NCBI RefSeq assembly: GCF_003732665.1
Contig: NZ_MOBP01000001.1
Location: 1 to 43,236, forward strand
Direction of reading: 5' to 3'
Length of the DNA: 43,236 bases
From: Pseudomonas frederiksbergensis
GTDB lineage: Bacteria; Pseudomonadota; Gammaproteobacteria; Pseudomonadales; Pseudomonadaceae
Both the position numbers and the translations under genes were made by a program. How positions within the stretch are numbered: the stretch's first letter is position 1; each line of letters opens with the position of its first letter. This document shows, piece by piece, positions 25,969 to 35,337 of the stretch. Under the pieces are notes generated by a model that was not told the origin of the DNA, ran no database searches, and saw nothing but the letters and a program-made list of their open reading frames with translations.

Positions 25969-25999
25969 TTGACCTTGCCCGCATGGCAAGGTTGATCCT
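25969..25999 (+). promoter_or_regulatory. CueR-type promoter/operator of copA
   Basis: -35 TTGACC (25969-25974), a 19-bp spacer and a weak -10 GATCCT (25994-25999) carry the palindrome ACCTTGCC-CGCAT-GGCAAGGT. It is the same box as at copZ, 30 bp before the copA start. Confidence 0.85.
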
Positions 26000-26028
26000 G
26001 TAGGCACTTTCTACAGGGAGCCTGACCG

Positions 26029-28419
26029 ATGTCCGAATCCACCACTTTCGATCTGCCGATTGCCGGCATGACCTGCGCCAGTTGCGCCGGGCGTGTCGAG
26101 CGTGCCTTGAGCAAAGTCATCGGCGCCACCGCCGTCAGCGTCAACCTCGCCACCGAGCAGGCACGCATCCAGGCCCCCAGTGACAGCTTGCCGGCGTTGA
26201 TGGACGCGGTGCAGCAGGCCGGTTACAGCGTGCCGCAGCAAAGCCTGGAATTGAGCATCGACGGCATGACCTGCGCCTCCTGCGTCGGTCGGGTCGAACG
26301 GGCGCTGAACAAGGTGCCGGGGGTGAAAAGCGTCAGCGTCAATCTGGCCAACGAACGCGCCCACCTCGAATTGCTCGGCCACATCGATCCGCAGACCCTG
26401 ATCGCCGCCGTGACCAAGGCTGGCTACAGCGCCAGCGTCTTTGAAATCGAACACCCCACCGACAACCAACAAATCCGGCTCAAACGCGAGCGCTGGATTC
26501 TGCTCGCGGCCATCGCCCTGGCCTTGCCGCTGGTGTTGCCGATGCTGCTGCAACCCTTCGGCGTGCACTGGATGCTCCCGGCCTGGGTGCAATTCGCGTT
26601 GGCCACGCCGGTGCAATTCATCTTCGGCGCACGCTTCTACGTCGCGGCGTGGAAAGCCGTGCGCGTCGGGGCTGGCAATATGGATTTGCTCGTCGCTCTG
26701 GGCACCAGCGCCGGTTATGGCTTGAGTCTTTATGAATGGGCCACCGCCGCCGGTCCCATGCCGCATCTGTATTTCGAAGCGTCGGCAGTGGTGATTGCGC
26801 TGGTGCTGCTGGGCAAATACCTGGAAAGCCGCGCCAAACGCCAGACCGCCAGCGCCATCCGCGCACTGGAAGCGTTGCGTCCAGAGCGGGCGATTCAAGT
26901 GATCGATGGCCGCGAACAAGACGTCGCCATCAGCGCCCTGCGCCTGAATGATCTGGTCATGGTCAAACCCGGCGAACGTTTCCCGGTGGACGGCGAAGTG
27001 GTGGAAGGCCAGAGCCACGCCGACGAAGCGCTGATCAGCGGCGAAAGCCTGCCGGTGCCGAAACAACCCGGCGACAAAGTGACTGGCGGCGCAATCAATG
27101 GCGAAGGCCGGTTGCTGGTGCGCACCTTGGCCCTCGGCGCGGAAACCGTTTTGGCGCGCATCATTCGTCTGGTGGAAGACGCTCAGGCCGCGAAGGCGCC
27201 CATCCAGAAACTGGTGGATAAAGTCAGCCAGGTGTTTGTGCCGACGGTGTTGGTCTTGGCCCTGGCGACGTTAATTGGTTGGTGGTTGTACGGCGCGCCG
27301 ATTGAAACGGCGCTGATCAACGCCGTCGCGGTGCTGGTGATTGCCTGCCCTTGCGCCCTTGGCCTGGCCACCCCGACGGCCATCATGGCCGGCACCGGCG
27401 TGGCGGCGCGCTACGGGATTCTGATCAAGGACGCCGAAGCGCTGGAACGCGCCCATGAAGTCAGCGCGGTGGTGTTCGACAAGACCGGCACGCTGACCTC
27501 CGGTGCGCCGCGTATCGCCCATTTGAGTGCACTTGATGGCGACGAAGCCACCCTGCTGCAAAGGGCCGGCGCGCTGCAACGGGGCAGCGAACACCCGTTG
27601 GCCAAGGCAGTACTGGATGCCTGCGCCGAACGCGGATTGGACGTGGCGGATGTCACTGACAGCCAATCGCTGACTGGACGCGGCATCGCCGGTACGCTCG
27701 ACGGTCGTCGGTTGGCGCTGGGCAATCGACGTCTATTGGAAGAAAGCGCTTTGAGCGCCGGTTCCTTGGCCGACTCCGCAAAAGCCTGGGAAACCGAAGG
27801 CCGGACCCTGTCCTGGCTGATCGAGCAAAGCCCCGAACCCCGCGTCCTCGGCCTCTTCGCTTTCGGCGACACCCTCAAACCCGGCGCCCTGCAAGCGGTG
27901 CAGCAACTCAACGCCCGCAACATCAGCAGCCATTTGCTGACCGGCGACAACCGGGGCAGCGCCAAAGTCGTCGCCGAGGCACTGGGCATCACCGACGTTC
28001 ACGCCGAAGTCCTCCCGGCGGACAAAGCCGCCACCGTCGCCGAACTGAAGAAAACCGGCGTGGTGGCGATGGTCGGCGACGGCATCAACGACGCCCCGGC
28101 GCTGGCGGCGGCGGACATCGGCATCGCCATGGGCGGTGGCACCGATGTGGCGATGCACGCCGCCGGGATCACCCTGATGCGCGGCGATCCACGATTGGTG
28201 CCGGCGGCGCTGGAGATCAGCCGCAAGACCTACGCGAAGATCCGCCAGAACCTGTTCTGGGCCTTCGTCTACAACCTGATCGGCATTCCGCTGGCAGCGT
28301 TCGGCTTCCTCAACCCGGTGCTGGCCGGCGCGGCGATGGCACTGTCGAGCGTCAGCGTGGTGAGCAATGCGCTACTGTTGAAAACCTGGAAACCCAAGGA
28401 TCTGGAGGACAACCGATGA
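26029..28419 (+). CDS. copA: Cu(I)-exporting P1B-type ATPase CopA
   Basis: A 796-residue heavy-metal P-type ATPase. Two N-terminal metal-binding domains carry C16-x2-C19 and C82-x2-C85 (GMTCASC in both). The transmembrane metal site is the Cys-Pro-Cys motif in [13 protein letters not shown] (about 439). The phosphorylated aspartate is Asp484 (DKTGT), HP (SEHPLAK) lies in the nucleotide domain, and [10 protein letters not shown] is at about 683. CPC with two GMTCASC domains indicates Cu(I)/Ag(I) export from cytoplasm to periplasm. The promoter has a CueR box. The last four bases overlap the start of cueR (ATGA), so the pump and its activator are translationally coupled in one transcript. Confidence 0.95.
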   Translation: MSESTTFDLPIAGMTCASCAGRVERALSKVIGATAVSVNLATEQARIQAPSDSLPALMDAVQQAGYSVPQQSLELSIDGMTCASCVGRVERALNKVPGVKSVSVNLANERAHLELLGHIDPQTLIAAVTKAGYSASVFEIEHPTDNQQIRLKRERWILLAAIALALPLVLPMLLQPFGVHWMLPAWVQFALATPVQFIFGARFYVAAWKAVRVGAGNMDLLVALGTSAGYGLSLYEWATAAGPMPHLYFEASAVVIALVLLGKYLESRAKRQTASAIRALEALRPERAIQVIDGREQDVAISALRLNDLVMVKPGERFPVDGEVVEGQSHADEALISGESLPVPKQPGDKVTGGAINGEGRLLVRTLALGAETVLARIIRLVEDAQAAKAPIQKLVDKVSQVFVPTVLVLALATLIGWWLYGAPIETALINAVAVLVIACPCALGLATPTAIMAGTGVAARYGILIKDAEALERAHEVSAVVFDKTGTLTSGAPRIAHLSALDGDEATLLQRAGALQRGSEHPLAKAVLDACAERGLDVADVTDSQSLTGRGIAGTLDGRRLALGNRRLLEESALSAGSLADSAKAWETEGRTLSWLIEQSPEPRVLGLFAFGDTLKPGALQAVQQLNARNISSHLLTGDNRGSAKVVAEALGITDVHAEVLPADKAATVAELKKTGVVAMVGDGINDAPALAAADIGIAMGGGTDVAMHAAGITLMRGDPRLVPAALEISRKTYAKIRQNLFWAFVYNLIGIPLAAFGFLNPVLAGAAMALSSVSVVSNALLLKTWKPKDLEDNR

Positions 28420-28829
28420 ACATCGGCCAAGCGGCCCGCCACAGCGGCCTGAGCGCGAAGATGATCCGTTATTACGAGTCCATCAGCCTGCTCAAAGCAG
28501 CCCATCGCACCGACAGCGGCTACCGGGTGTATGGCGATGACGACCTGCACACATTGGCGTTTATCAAGCGCTCGCGGGACTTGGGTTTTTCCCTGGAAGA
28601 GGTCGGCAAGTTGCTGACCCTGTGGCAGGACCGCCAACGGGCCAGCGCCGATGTGAAGGCCTTGGCCCGTCAGCACATCGACGAGCTGAACCAGAAGATC
28701 CGCGAACTCGGCCAGTTGCGCGACACCTTGCAGGATCTGGTCGAGCACTGCCACGGCGACCACCGCCCCGACTGCCCGATCCTCAAGGAGCTGGCGTCGG
28801 GTTGCTGCGCCGAACCTGGCCGCGCCTGA
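28416..28829 (+). CDS. cueR: Cu(I)-responsive MerR-family regulator CueR
   Basis: A 137-residue MerR protein. The winged helix is at 1-70 ([26 protein letters not shown]), the dimerisation helix about 75-110, and the Cu(I)-binding loop CHGDHRPDC near residue 115, where the two cysteines match Cys112 and Cys120 of E. coli CueR. A CCAEP tail adds two more. It senses zeptomolar Cu(I) in related proteins and activates promoters with 19-bp spacers, two of which are present (copZ, copA). The ATGA overlap with copA makes it the second gene of an autoregulated operon, unlike the E. coli arrangement. Its 3' end overlaps the convergent MFS gene by 47 bp. Confidence 0.94.
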   Translation: MNIGQAARHSGLSAKMIRYYESISLLKAAHRTDSGYRVYGDDDLHTLAFIKRSRDLGFSLEEVGKLLTLWQDRQRASADVKALARQHIDELNQKIRELGQLRDTLQDLVEHCHGDHRPDCPILKELASGCCAEPGRA

Positions 28830-30021
28830 GGGACAAGCCTTTCACCACCAACAACGTGGTGAGGGGAATGCCGTGGAACAACGCCACCACCGCGCCGGGG
28901 GTCCACCAGGCGTAGAACGGCGCGGCGATCAGCATGCCGATGCCGAACCCGGTCATTTGCAGCAACGTCAGAAAGCTGAAGATCGGCAGGCGCAGGTGAT
29001 CCGGCTCCCGTTGCAGGCGCGACATCAGGCCGACTTCGGAAAACCCGTCACCCAACCCGGCGGGCAACGAGAACAGCAGCAAACCGTAGAGGGTCTGCTG
29101 CTGGAACATCAGGATGAAGCCGCAGGACATCAGCAGCACGCCATAGAAAAAGCGCCGCTCCAGGTTGATGTTGTCCGAGCCCTTGAGGCGACTGGCGATT
29201 CGCGCACCGATCAGTTTGCCGCTGGCCCAGACCGCCAGCATCAGCCCCAGGGTGGTGCTGGCCGATTCCGGCGTCAGCAGTCGCGAGATGATCGGGAAAC
29301 CGACGTTGTGTGCCGCGCTGCCCAAGGTGTCTGCCATGGCCACTGCGAGCATCGCCGCCAATACCGGGGCGCTGCGCAAGCCTTGCAGCAGCGCCGACCA
29401 TTCTCCTCGCTCGTTTTTTACTTCAGCGTTCGTTGCTGCTGCGCGGAAACGCAACGGCACGATCAACAGCGCAGCCAGCAGGTACGTGACCACGTTCAGT
29501 GCGAACACCACTTCAAAACCGAAAGCGGCGACGACCAGACCCGCCACCAGACTGCCACCGACCATGGCCATGGACGCCGCCGAGGTGATCCAGGCGTTGG
29601 TCTTGAGCAGGTGCTCGCGGTCGATCAGGTTCGGTAATTGGCTGTTGAGGCCGATGGCAAACATCGAATTGCCGAAGCCCAGGCCGAAGGCAATCACCGG
29701 CAGCAACAACGCTTGTTGGGCGACCGGCACAATCAGCAACAAGCCGAGCACCCCGGCGCGCAGCAGGTCAAAGGCAATCAACGGCAAACGCCCGGCCACG
29801 CGACGGTAGAACGGCGTGCCGATCAGACTGGCAACAATCCCCCCAGTGACGCGACTGGCAAGGAAAATCGCCACGCTCATGGCGCTGTTGCTCAGCACAT
29901 AGACGTAAGTGGCCAGGGCGACCATGTTGAGGAACGCGCCGAAGTCGGAGATCAGGCGGGCGGTGATGATCAGATGGGCGTTGCGGGTGGAGTTCACATT
30001 CAGTCCTTGAGTGTGGGGCAT
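28783..30021 (-). CDS. MFS transporter, unknown substrate
   Basis: A 412-residue protein with about twelve hydrophobic helices, of the MFS_3/enterobactin-exporter-like (EntS) type: no strict loop 2-3 DRxGRR motif, but TPFYRRVAGRLPLI at the corresponding place. The ATG at 30021 has little Shine-Dalgarno support; a GTG at 29997 with AAGGA six bases upstream (VNSTRNAHLII) is a good alternative, giving 404 residues. The longer frame upstream runs into the REPIN array and is not used. The last 15 or so residues overlap the end of cueR on the other strand. Substrate cannot be predicted; efflux of a drug or siderophore-like compound is possible. Confidence 0.8.
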   Translation of the reverse strand: MPHTQGLNVNSTRNAHLIITARLISDFGAFLNMVALATYVYVLSNSAMSVAIFLASRVTGGIVASLIGTPFYRRVAGRLPLIAFDLLRAGVLGLLLIVPVAQQALLLPVIAFGLGFGNSMFAIGLNSQLPNLIDREHLLKTNAWITSAASMAMVGGSLVAGLVVAAFGFEVVFALNVVTYLLAALLIVPLRFRAAATNAEVKNERGEWSALLQGLRSAPVLAAMLAVAMADTLGSAAHNVGFPIISRLLTPESASTTLGLMLAVWASGKLIGARIASRLKGSDNINLERRFFYGVLLMSCGFILMFQQQTLYGLLLFSLPAGLGDGFSEVGLMSRLQREPDHLRLPIFSFLTLLQMTGFGIGMLIAAPFYAWWTPGAVVALFHGIPLTTLLVVKGLSLRRGQVRRSNPTPAP

Positions 30022-30040
30022 TACAAAGGGCCTGAGTATG

Positions 30041-30801
30041 TGCGAGCGAGCCTGCTCGCGAAAGCGCTCAGTCTGCCAACAGAGATGTTGAATGTGCCGG
30101 CCCCTTCGCGAGCAAGCCCGCTCCCACACTGGATGGGCGGCGACCACTATTACCGTGAGCACCATCGATCAACTGTGGGAGCGGGCTTGCTCGCGAAAGC
30201 GGTGTGTCAGGCAACGGTGATGTGGGATGTGCCGGCCTCTTCGCGAGCAAGCTCGCTCCCACACTGGTTGGTGGCGAACACTATTACCGTGAGCACCATC
30301 GATCAACTGTGGGAGCGGGCTTGCTCGCGATAGCGGTGTGTCAGTCAGCGGAGATGTGGGATGTGCCGGCCTCTTCGCGAGCAAGCCCGCTCCCACACTG
30401 GTTTGGCGGTGGACACAATTATTGTGAACACCATTGATCCCCTGTGGGAGCGGGCTTGCTCGCGAAAGCGGTGTGTCAGGCAACGGTGATGTGGGATGTG
30501 CCGCCCTCTTCGCGAGCAAGCTCGCTCCCACACTGGTTTGGCGGTGGGCACAATGGCTGTGAACACCATTGATCCCCTGTGGGAGCGGGCTTGCTCGCGA
30601 AAGCGTTGTGTCAGGCAACGGGGATGTTGGATGTGCCGGCCCCTTCGCGAGCAAGCCCGCTCCCACACTGGTTTGGCGGTGGACACAATTATTGTGGACA
30701 CCATTGATCCCCTGTGGGAGCGGGCTTGCTCGCGAAAGCGGTGTGTCAGTCAACGGTGATGTTGGATGTGCCGGCCCTTTCGCGAGCAAGCCCGCTCCCA
30801 C
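30041..30801. repeat. Tandem array of six REPINs, 134-135 bp period
   Basis: Forward REPs start at 30041, 30175, 30309, 30444, 30579 and 30714, each followed by an inverted copy and then a conserved linker (including CTGGTTTGGCGG and CCATTGATCCCCTG). The six units are successive near-copies; the first is the most diverged (TGCGAGCGAGCCTG). The whole 853-bp gap 30022-30874 holds this array plus the terminator at 30838-30865 and no gene. Reading frames through it are repeat artefacts. Confidence 0.95.
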
Positions 30802-30837
30802 AGTTGGATCTTTGGTGCATGGGAGTTGGGCGGCCAC

Positions 30838-30865
30838 AAAAAACCCGGCCTGGGCCGGGTTTTTC
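30838..30865. terminator. Bidirectional Rho-independent terminator
   Basis: AACCCGGC-CTGG-GCCGGGTT with A-tract before and T-tract after gives a strong hairpin with U-tails in both directions. It lies 10 bp beyond the stop codon of the RIO kinase gene (minus strand), which it should terminate. Confidence 0.88.
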
Positions 30866-30874
30866 GTTAACCGA

Positions 30875-31768
30875 TCACTGCATCCAGGGCGGAGGCGGTT
30901 CTTCGGTTTTGCTCGGTGGCGCATCGTCGGCTGCGCGCACCGCTTGTTTACGCTCTTCATCCAGGCGTGCCGCTTCGATTTCGCGGATGACGCCACCTAC
31001 GTCCGCCAGCTCTTCCGGCTCGTCGAACTCGCCGGTCAATACGCTGGCCGGGTGCAAGGTGCCGGCTTCGTACAAGGCCCACATTTCCTTGGCGTACTTG
31101 GTCTTTTTCAACTCCGGCGCAAACCGCCCGAAGTAAGAGGCCATGTTGCCCACGTCCCGCTCCAGCATGTTGAACGCGTGGTTGTTGCCCGCCGCATCCA
31201 CCGCTTGCGGCAAGTCGATGATCACCGGGCCGGTCGGGGTCAACAGCACGTTGAACTCCGACAGGTCACCGTGCACCAGACCGGTACACAACATCAGCAC
31301 GATCTGGGAAATCAGGAACGCGTGGTACTCGCGGGCCTGGTCCGGCTCCAACACCACGTCGTTCAGACGCGGCGCGGCATCGCCGTATTCGTCGGCCACC
31401 AGCTCCATCAGCAGTACGCCTTCAAGGAAGTCATACGGCTTGGGCACCCGCACACCGGCGCCGGCCAGACGAAACAGGGCCGCCACTTCGGCGTTCTGCC
31501 AGGCGTCCTCGGTTTCTTTCTTGCCGAACTTGGAACCCTTGGCCATTGCCCGGGCCTGTCGGCTGTTGCGTACCTTGCGGCCTTCCTGATACTCGGCCGC
31601 CTGGCGGAAACTGCGTTTATTCGCCTCCTTGTAGACCTTCGCGCAACGTAGCTCGTTACCGCAGCGCACCACATAAACAGCTGCTTCTTTACCACTCATG
31701 AGTGGGCGCAGCACCTCGTCGACCAGACCGTCCTCGATCAGGGGTTCAATGCGTTTTGGAGTCTTCAT
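30875..31768 (-). CDS. RIO-type atypical serine/threonine protein kinase (PA4780-like)
   Basis: A 297-residue RIO1-family kinase. The nucleotide loop region is PLMSGKEAAVYVVRCGNELRCAKVYK with the ATP lysine in CAKVYK (about 43). The catalytic loop is GLVHGDLSEFNVLL (Asp and Asn at about 173-178) and the metal-binding motif is VIIDLPQAVD (about 192-200) in place of DFG. The family lacks the activation loop of usual kinases. The C-terminal tail (about 255-297) is charged and proline-rich (PPSKTEEPPPPWMQ). Bacterial RIO kinases are cytoplasmic; their targets in Pseudomonas are poorly known. Monocistronic, ended by a clear terminator. Confidence 0.88.
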   Translation of the reverse strand: MKTPKRIEPLIEDGLVDEVLRPLMSGKEAAVYVVRCGNELRCAKVYKEANKRSFRQAAEYQEGRKVRNSRQARAMAKGSKFGKKETEDAWQNAEVAALFRLAGAGVRVPKPYDFLEGVLLMELVADEYGDAAPRLNDVVLEPDQAREYHAFLISQIVLMLCTGLVHGDLSEFNVLLTPTGPVIIDLPQAVDAAGNNHAFNMLERDVGNMASYFGRFAPELKKTKYAKEMWALYEAGTLHPASVLTGEFDEPEELADVGGVIREIEAARLDEERKQAVRAADDAPPSKTEEPPPPWMQ

Positions 31769-32215
31769 CAGCTTTTATTGTGGGTCCTTTATTACCAAAC
31801 ACGCGAAAGTCATTCGTTATACGGCAATCCTCGCGCCTCGGGGAGGGGTTGCCGACCTATGAACATTGCAGATGCACACAATGTGCCGAATTTACCCGGC
31901 AAATCCGCTGCCGATCAATGACCGTTGGAGATCATAGCCGAGCCGCCGACACGCGTCGGCGAAGGGATGCGCGGGCATTTGCGACAGAAGCTGACATCCG
32001 GATTCCATCTATTTGTCGGATTTTTCTCAACGAGCCTCAATTTCCCACTTTTTCAGCCGAAGTCCTCATAGAGAAAAGGATTTGTCTGACAATCGTCCCC
32101 GACTAAAACAACGATGTCGCACTCAAGGAGCCGAGTGGATCAACAACGTTTTCGGCTGCCAATAATCCGCGAGTCATCTGCACTGCGTGGGCCAACAAGA
32201 AAATCTGGAGCGCGG
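31769..32215. other. 447-bp divergent gap upstream of the chemoreceptor gene
   Basis: It lies between the RIO kinase start (minus) and the chemoreceptor start (plus). It contains a candidate sigma-28 promoter (32037-32063), the palindrome CCGACACGCGTCGG near 31946-31959, and nothing else I can name. No ORF with a ribosome site is convincing. Confidence 0.5.
32037..32063 (+). promoter_or_regulatory. Candidate sigma-28 (FliA) promoter of the chemoreceptor gene
   Basis: TCAATTTC (32037-32044), an 11-bp spacer and GCCGAAGT (32056-32063) resemble TCAAGTTT-N11-GCCGATAA. Chemoreceptors are commonly FliA-dependent. The transcript would have a leader of about 140 nt. Confidence 0.5.
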
Positions 32216-34162
32216 ATGAACATCAAACAGAAGTTGACCTGGGCGTTTGCAATCATCGCCTCTTTACCGGTGGTGTTGGTCGCCACCCTGGTCGTGCTGA
32301 ACTTGCGCAGCGACGCCAAGGACGATTTCGTCGACGGCAGCGGCCGCGAAATTCGCCAGGTCAGCAATGCCATGCAGCTATTTTTCGACGGCATCAGCCA
32401 GAACGTCGATTACCTGGCATCCCAGCCGCTGATCAAGGGCACCGACGACAGCCTCAAGACCTACATGGCCGCCAACGCCGAAAGCATTCCCCAAGGCGAG
32501 ATGGACAAAAAAGTCTTCGCGCTGCTCCAAGACCTGGGCAACAGTCACCCGTCCTACGCCTACGCCATCGTAGGCACCGCGGCGGGTGGTTATGTGTCCT
32601 GGCCGGACGATGCAAAGCTCAATAATTACGACCCACGCCAGCGTCCCTGGTACAAAGCCGCCCAGGCCAAGCCGGGCAAGCCGTTCCGCACCGAGGCCTA
32701 TTACTGGGCCCAGGACGACGCGTCCTACGTCAGCACCGTGCGCACCATCGATAACAAGTTGGGCAGCAACGGCGGCGTGGTCAGCATCGACGTGACGCTC
32801 AAGCAGCTCACCGAAATCGTCAAACAGATCAAACTCGGCGAAACCGGTTACCTGATGCTGCTGGAAAACAGCGGCACCGTGCTGGTCGATCCGAAACAAC
32901 CCGAACACAACTTCAAGGCCCTGAGCAGCCTCGGCGAAGGCTACGCACAATTGGCCAAGGCCGGCAAAGGCCTGGTGGAAGTGGAGCTCAACGGCGAACG
33001 CTACATGGCCAACGTCTGGCCGTCGGAGCAACTGGGCTGGACCTTTATCGGTCTGATCAAGCAAACCGATGTGATGAGCTCGGCCACCCAGTTGACCTGG
33101 TTGATCGCGATCATCGCTGCCGTGTTGGCTGTGTTCTTCGCCATCGTCGGCGCCAGTTTCGCCCGCGTTATCGTGCGCCCGATCAGCAGCGTGGCCAGCG
33201 GTCTGGAAGGCATCGCCCAAGGTGAAGGCGACCTGACCAAGAACCTGGAAATCCGTGGCAGTGACGAAACCGCGCAACTGGCCAGTTGGTTCAACCAGTT
33301 CCTGGCGGCGATTCGCAACCTGATCCAGAGCATCGGCGGCGCCGCGAATAAAATCCTCGCCACCTCCCAGAGCTCGACCCGAGTCTCCAGTGACATGGCC
33401 GAAGCCGCCGGGCGCCAGCGTGAAGCGGTGGACATGGTGTCCACGGCGTTCCACGAAATGGTCGCCACTGCCAACGAAGTCGCCCGGTCATGCAGCCAGG
33501 CCGCCGAATCGGCCGACAGTGGCCAACGCCAGGCCCGCGAAGGTCAGCAGCAAATTGATGCCGCGGTATCCAGCGTGGATCGCTTGAGCCAGGAAATCGA
33601 ATCCTCGGCGCAGTCGATGCAGCAACTGGAACGCGACAGCAATGACATTCAGTCGATCCTGGGGACCATTCGCTCGATTGCTGAACAGACCAACCTGCTG
33701 GCGCTGAACGCTGCAATTGAAGCGGCACGGGCCGGTGAGCAAGGTCGCGGGTTTGCGGTGGTGGCGGATGAAGTTCGCGCCCTGGCCAAACGCACGGCCG
33801 ACTCCACGGCGGAGATTGACGGCTTGCTCGGCAACCTCGCCAAGCGCACCAGCCAGGTGACCCAGCAAATGCATGCGAGCCTGGAGGTGTCGCAGCAGTC
33901 GGTGAGTCGCATCGGTGAGGCGCGCAACAGCTTCGGGCAGATCCGCGAATCGGTGGACGTGATCCGCGACATGAACACGCAGATCGCGACGGCGGCGGAA
34001 GAACAGCATTCGGTGGCAGAAGAGATCAATCGGCACATCAGCCAGATTCATGGCGATGCGCAGTTGGTGGCGGAACTGGCGAACTCGGCGCGTCTGGATT
34101 CCCAGAGCCTGGCCGGGTTGTCGAATGAACTGGATGGGTTGGTTCGGCGCTTTAGAACCTGA
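32216..34162 (+). CDS. Methyl-accepting chemotaxis protein, dCache_1 type, probable amino-acid sensor
   Basis: A 648-residue transmembrane chemoreceptor. TM1 is at about 8-30, the periplasmic dCache domain about 35-275, TM2 about 285-307, HAMP about 305-360 and the cytoplasmic signalling domain about 370-648, with the hairpin tip [32 protein letters not shown]. The ligand domain has YDPRQRPWY at 138-146 and Asp in VVSIDVT (192), spaced like the amino-acid-binding motif of PctA-type receptors (Tyr, Arg-x-Trp-Tyr, Asp), so amino acids or related amines are likely ligands. CTGGAG precedes the ATG at 32216. It transmits to CheA/CheW at the cell pole. No che genes are nearby. Confidence 0.92.
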   Translation: MNIKQKLTWAFAIIASLPVVLVATLVVLNLRSDAKDDFVDGSGREIRQVSNAMQLFFDGISQNVDYLASQPLIKGTDDSLKTYMAANAESIPQGEMDKKVFALLQDLGNSHPSYAYAIVGTAAGGYVSWPDDAKLNNYDPRQRPWYKAAQAKPGKPFRTEAYYWAQDDASYVSTVRTIDNKLGSNGGVVSIDVTLKQLTEIVKQIKLGETGYLMLLENSGTVLVDPKQPEHNFKALSSLGEGYAQLAKAGKGLVEVELNGERYMANVWPSEQLGWTFIGLIKQTDVMSSATQLTWLIAIIAAVLAVFFAIVGASFARVIVRPISSVASGLEGIAQGEGDLTKNLEIRGSDETAQLASWFNQFLAAIRNLIQSIGGAANKILATSQSSTRVSSDMAEAAGRQREAVDMVSTAFHEMVATANEVARSCSQAAESADSGQRQAREGQQQIDAAVSSVDRLSQEIESSAQSMQQLERDSNDIQSILGTIRSIAEQTNLLALNAAIEAARAGEQGRGFAVVADEVRALAKRTADSTAEIDGLLGNLAKRTSQVTQQMHASLEVSQQSVSRIGEARNSFGQIRESVDVIRDMNTQIATAAEEQHSVAEEINRHISQIHGDAQLVAELANSARLDSQSLAGLSNELDGLVRRFRT

Positions 34163-34186
34163 TCTCGACAACACCGAAAATCCCCT

Positions 34187-34273
34187 GTGGGAGCGGGCTT
34201 GCTCGCGAAGAGGGAGTGTCAGCCGACATCAATGGCGCTGACAGACCGCTTTCGCGAACAAGCCCGCTCCCAC
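34187..34273. repeat. REPIN
   Basis: An inverted REP pair of the common subtype in the convergent gap between the chemoreceptor and AraC genes. The reverse copy has one mismatch (CGCGAACAAG). Confidence 0.92.
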
Positions 34274-34288
34274 ATTGGTTCTGCGGTG

Positions 34289-35080
34289 TTACTGCCGGAA
34301 CAATTCCCCCGGGGTAAACCCGAACAACCCCCTGAACGCCGCAATAAACGCCGACGTCGAGTCATACCCACACCCCAGCGCCGCATTGGTCACGCTGTCG
34401 CCCTCCTCCAGCAAACTCAATGACGACAGCAGCCGCATGCGCTGACGCCAGCCGCGAAAGCTCAGTCCGGTTTCACGCTGAAACAGGCGCATCAGGGTTT
34501 TCTCCGAGGTGCCCAAGCGTCCCGCCCATTCCTGCAATGTCACGTGCTGCTCAGGGTTTTCGATCAGCTCATTGCACAACCCGAGCAAACGCTCATGCCG
34601 GGGCAACGGCAGCGAAAACTCCACCTCCGGCAAACCGGCCAACTGATCCAGCAACACATTCACCAGCCGCGCTTGCGGGCTGTCGCCCTGGGGATATTCC
34701 ACGGGCAGCAGGCAGAAACTCTTGATCAGTTCCCGGGCCAGGGGCGTCACTTCCAGCACCCGGCAACGGCTGTCCGCCCACTCACAATCCTCGCGGCGCA
34801 CATAGAGGCTGCGCATCTCGGCGCGCATTGAGGTCACGACTTGATGTTCAAGATCGGCGGGAATCCAGATGCCCCACTGCGGCGGCGCAAAGAAACTGCC
34901 CTCGGCAGTGTGCACCCCGAGCACGCCGCTGATGGCGTAGGAAAACTGCACCCAATCGTGACGGTGGGGTGGTGTCCAGGAGCCGGCGTTGAGGCTTTCG
35001 ACCCGGGCGAACAATGGGCGCGGTAAGGCGGTTAGCGCCGGGATTGAGCGTTCGAGGGAAAGTTGTCCGTTGGACGTCAT
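34289..35080 (-). CDS. AraC-family transcriptional regulator, cupin-type sensor domain
   Basis: A 263-residue regulator. The N-terminal cupin-like AraC_binding domain (about 15-150) has PPHRHDWVQFSYAISGVLGV and GIWIPADLEHQV. The C-terminal double helix-turn-helix (about 160-260) has VTLQEWAGRLGTSEKTLMRLFQRETGLSF and ALGCGYDSTSAFIAAFRGLFGFTPGEL. The layout matches the NimR/YbcM subgroup, which often controls a neighbouring transporter. Here the next gene on the same strand is a thiolase, and a REP cluster separates them. The target is not evident. The P. aeruginosa relative (PA4787) also lies near a thiolase and a FabG-like gene. Confidence 0.85.
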   Translation of the reverse strand: MTSNGQLSLERSIPALTALPRPLFARVESLNAGSWTPPHRHDWVQFSYAISGVLGVHTAEGSFFAPPQWGIWIPADLEHQVVTSMRAEMRSLYVRREDCEWADSRCRVLEVTPLARELIKSFCLLPVEYPQGDSPQARLVNVLLDQLAGLPEVEFSLPLPRHERLLGLCNELIENPEQHVTLQEWAGRLGTSEKTLMRLFQRETGLSFRGWRQRMRLLSSLSLLEEGDSVTNAALGCGYDSTSAFIAAFRGLFGFTPGELFRQ

Positions 35081-35157
35081 TGCGGGGCCTTGTGTCGCGG
35101 GGCGGCAGATAACGCGACGTTAGGCCAACTTGCCCGCCCTGACAAACACAATCCACT

Positions 35158-35313
35158 GTGGGAGCGAGCTTGCTCGCGATAGCGGTGAATCAGTCAACAT
35201 TAATGTCACTGACCTACCGCTATCGCGAGCAAGCTCGCTCCCACAGGTTTGCGTGTGTCATTCAACATAGAGGTCGACTGATACGCCCTATTCGCGAGCA
35301 GGCTCGCTCCCAC
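35158..35313. repeat. REP cluster: one REPIN plus a third REP
   Basis: A forward REP at 35158 and a reverse REP ending at 35244 form a pair of the GCGAGCTTGCTCGCGAT subtype. A further reverse copy lies at 35291-35313, 25 bp before the thiolase stop codon. Three units in all. Confidence 0.9.
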
Positions 35314-35337
35314 ATTTTTTCAGCTTTGCGGTGAGGC

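Noticed and set aside
30041..30801. CRISPR array
   Set aside because: Repeats are palindromic REP pairs, the unit is 134-135 bp, the segments between repeats are near-identical rather than unique spacers, and no cas genes are present.
30169..30996. 275-codon frame with repeated VGAGLLAKGPAHPTSPL units
   Set aside because: It is translation of the REPIN array itself continuing past the terminator into the end of the RIO kinase gene on the same strand; an artefact of the repeats.
31900..31930. A second sigma-28 promoter at GCCGATCA upstream of the chemoreceptor
   Set aside because: The -10 half is fair but the octamer at the right distance (TTTACCCG) does not match the sigma-28 -35 element.
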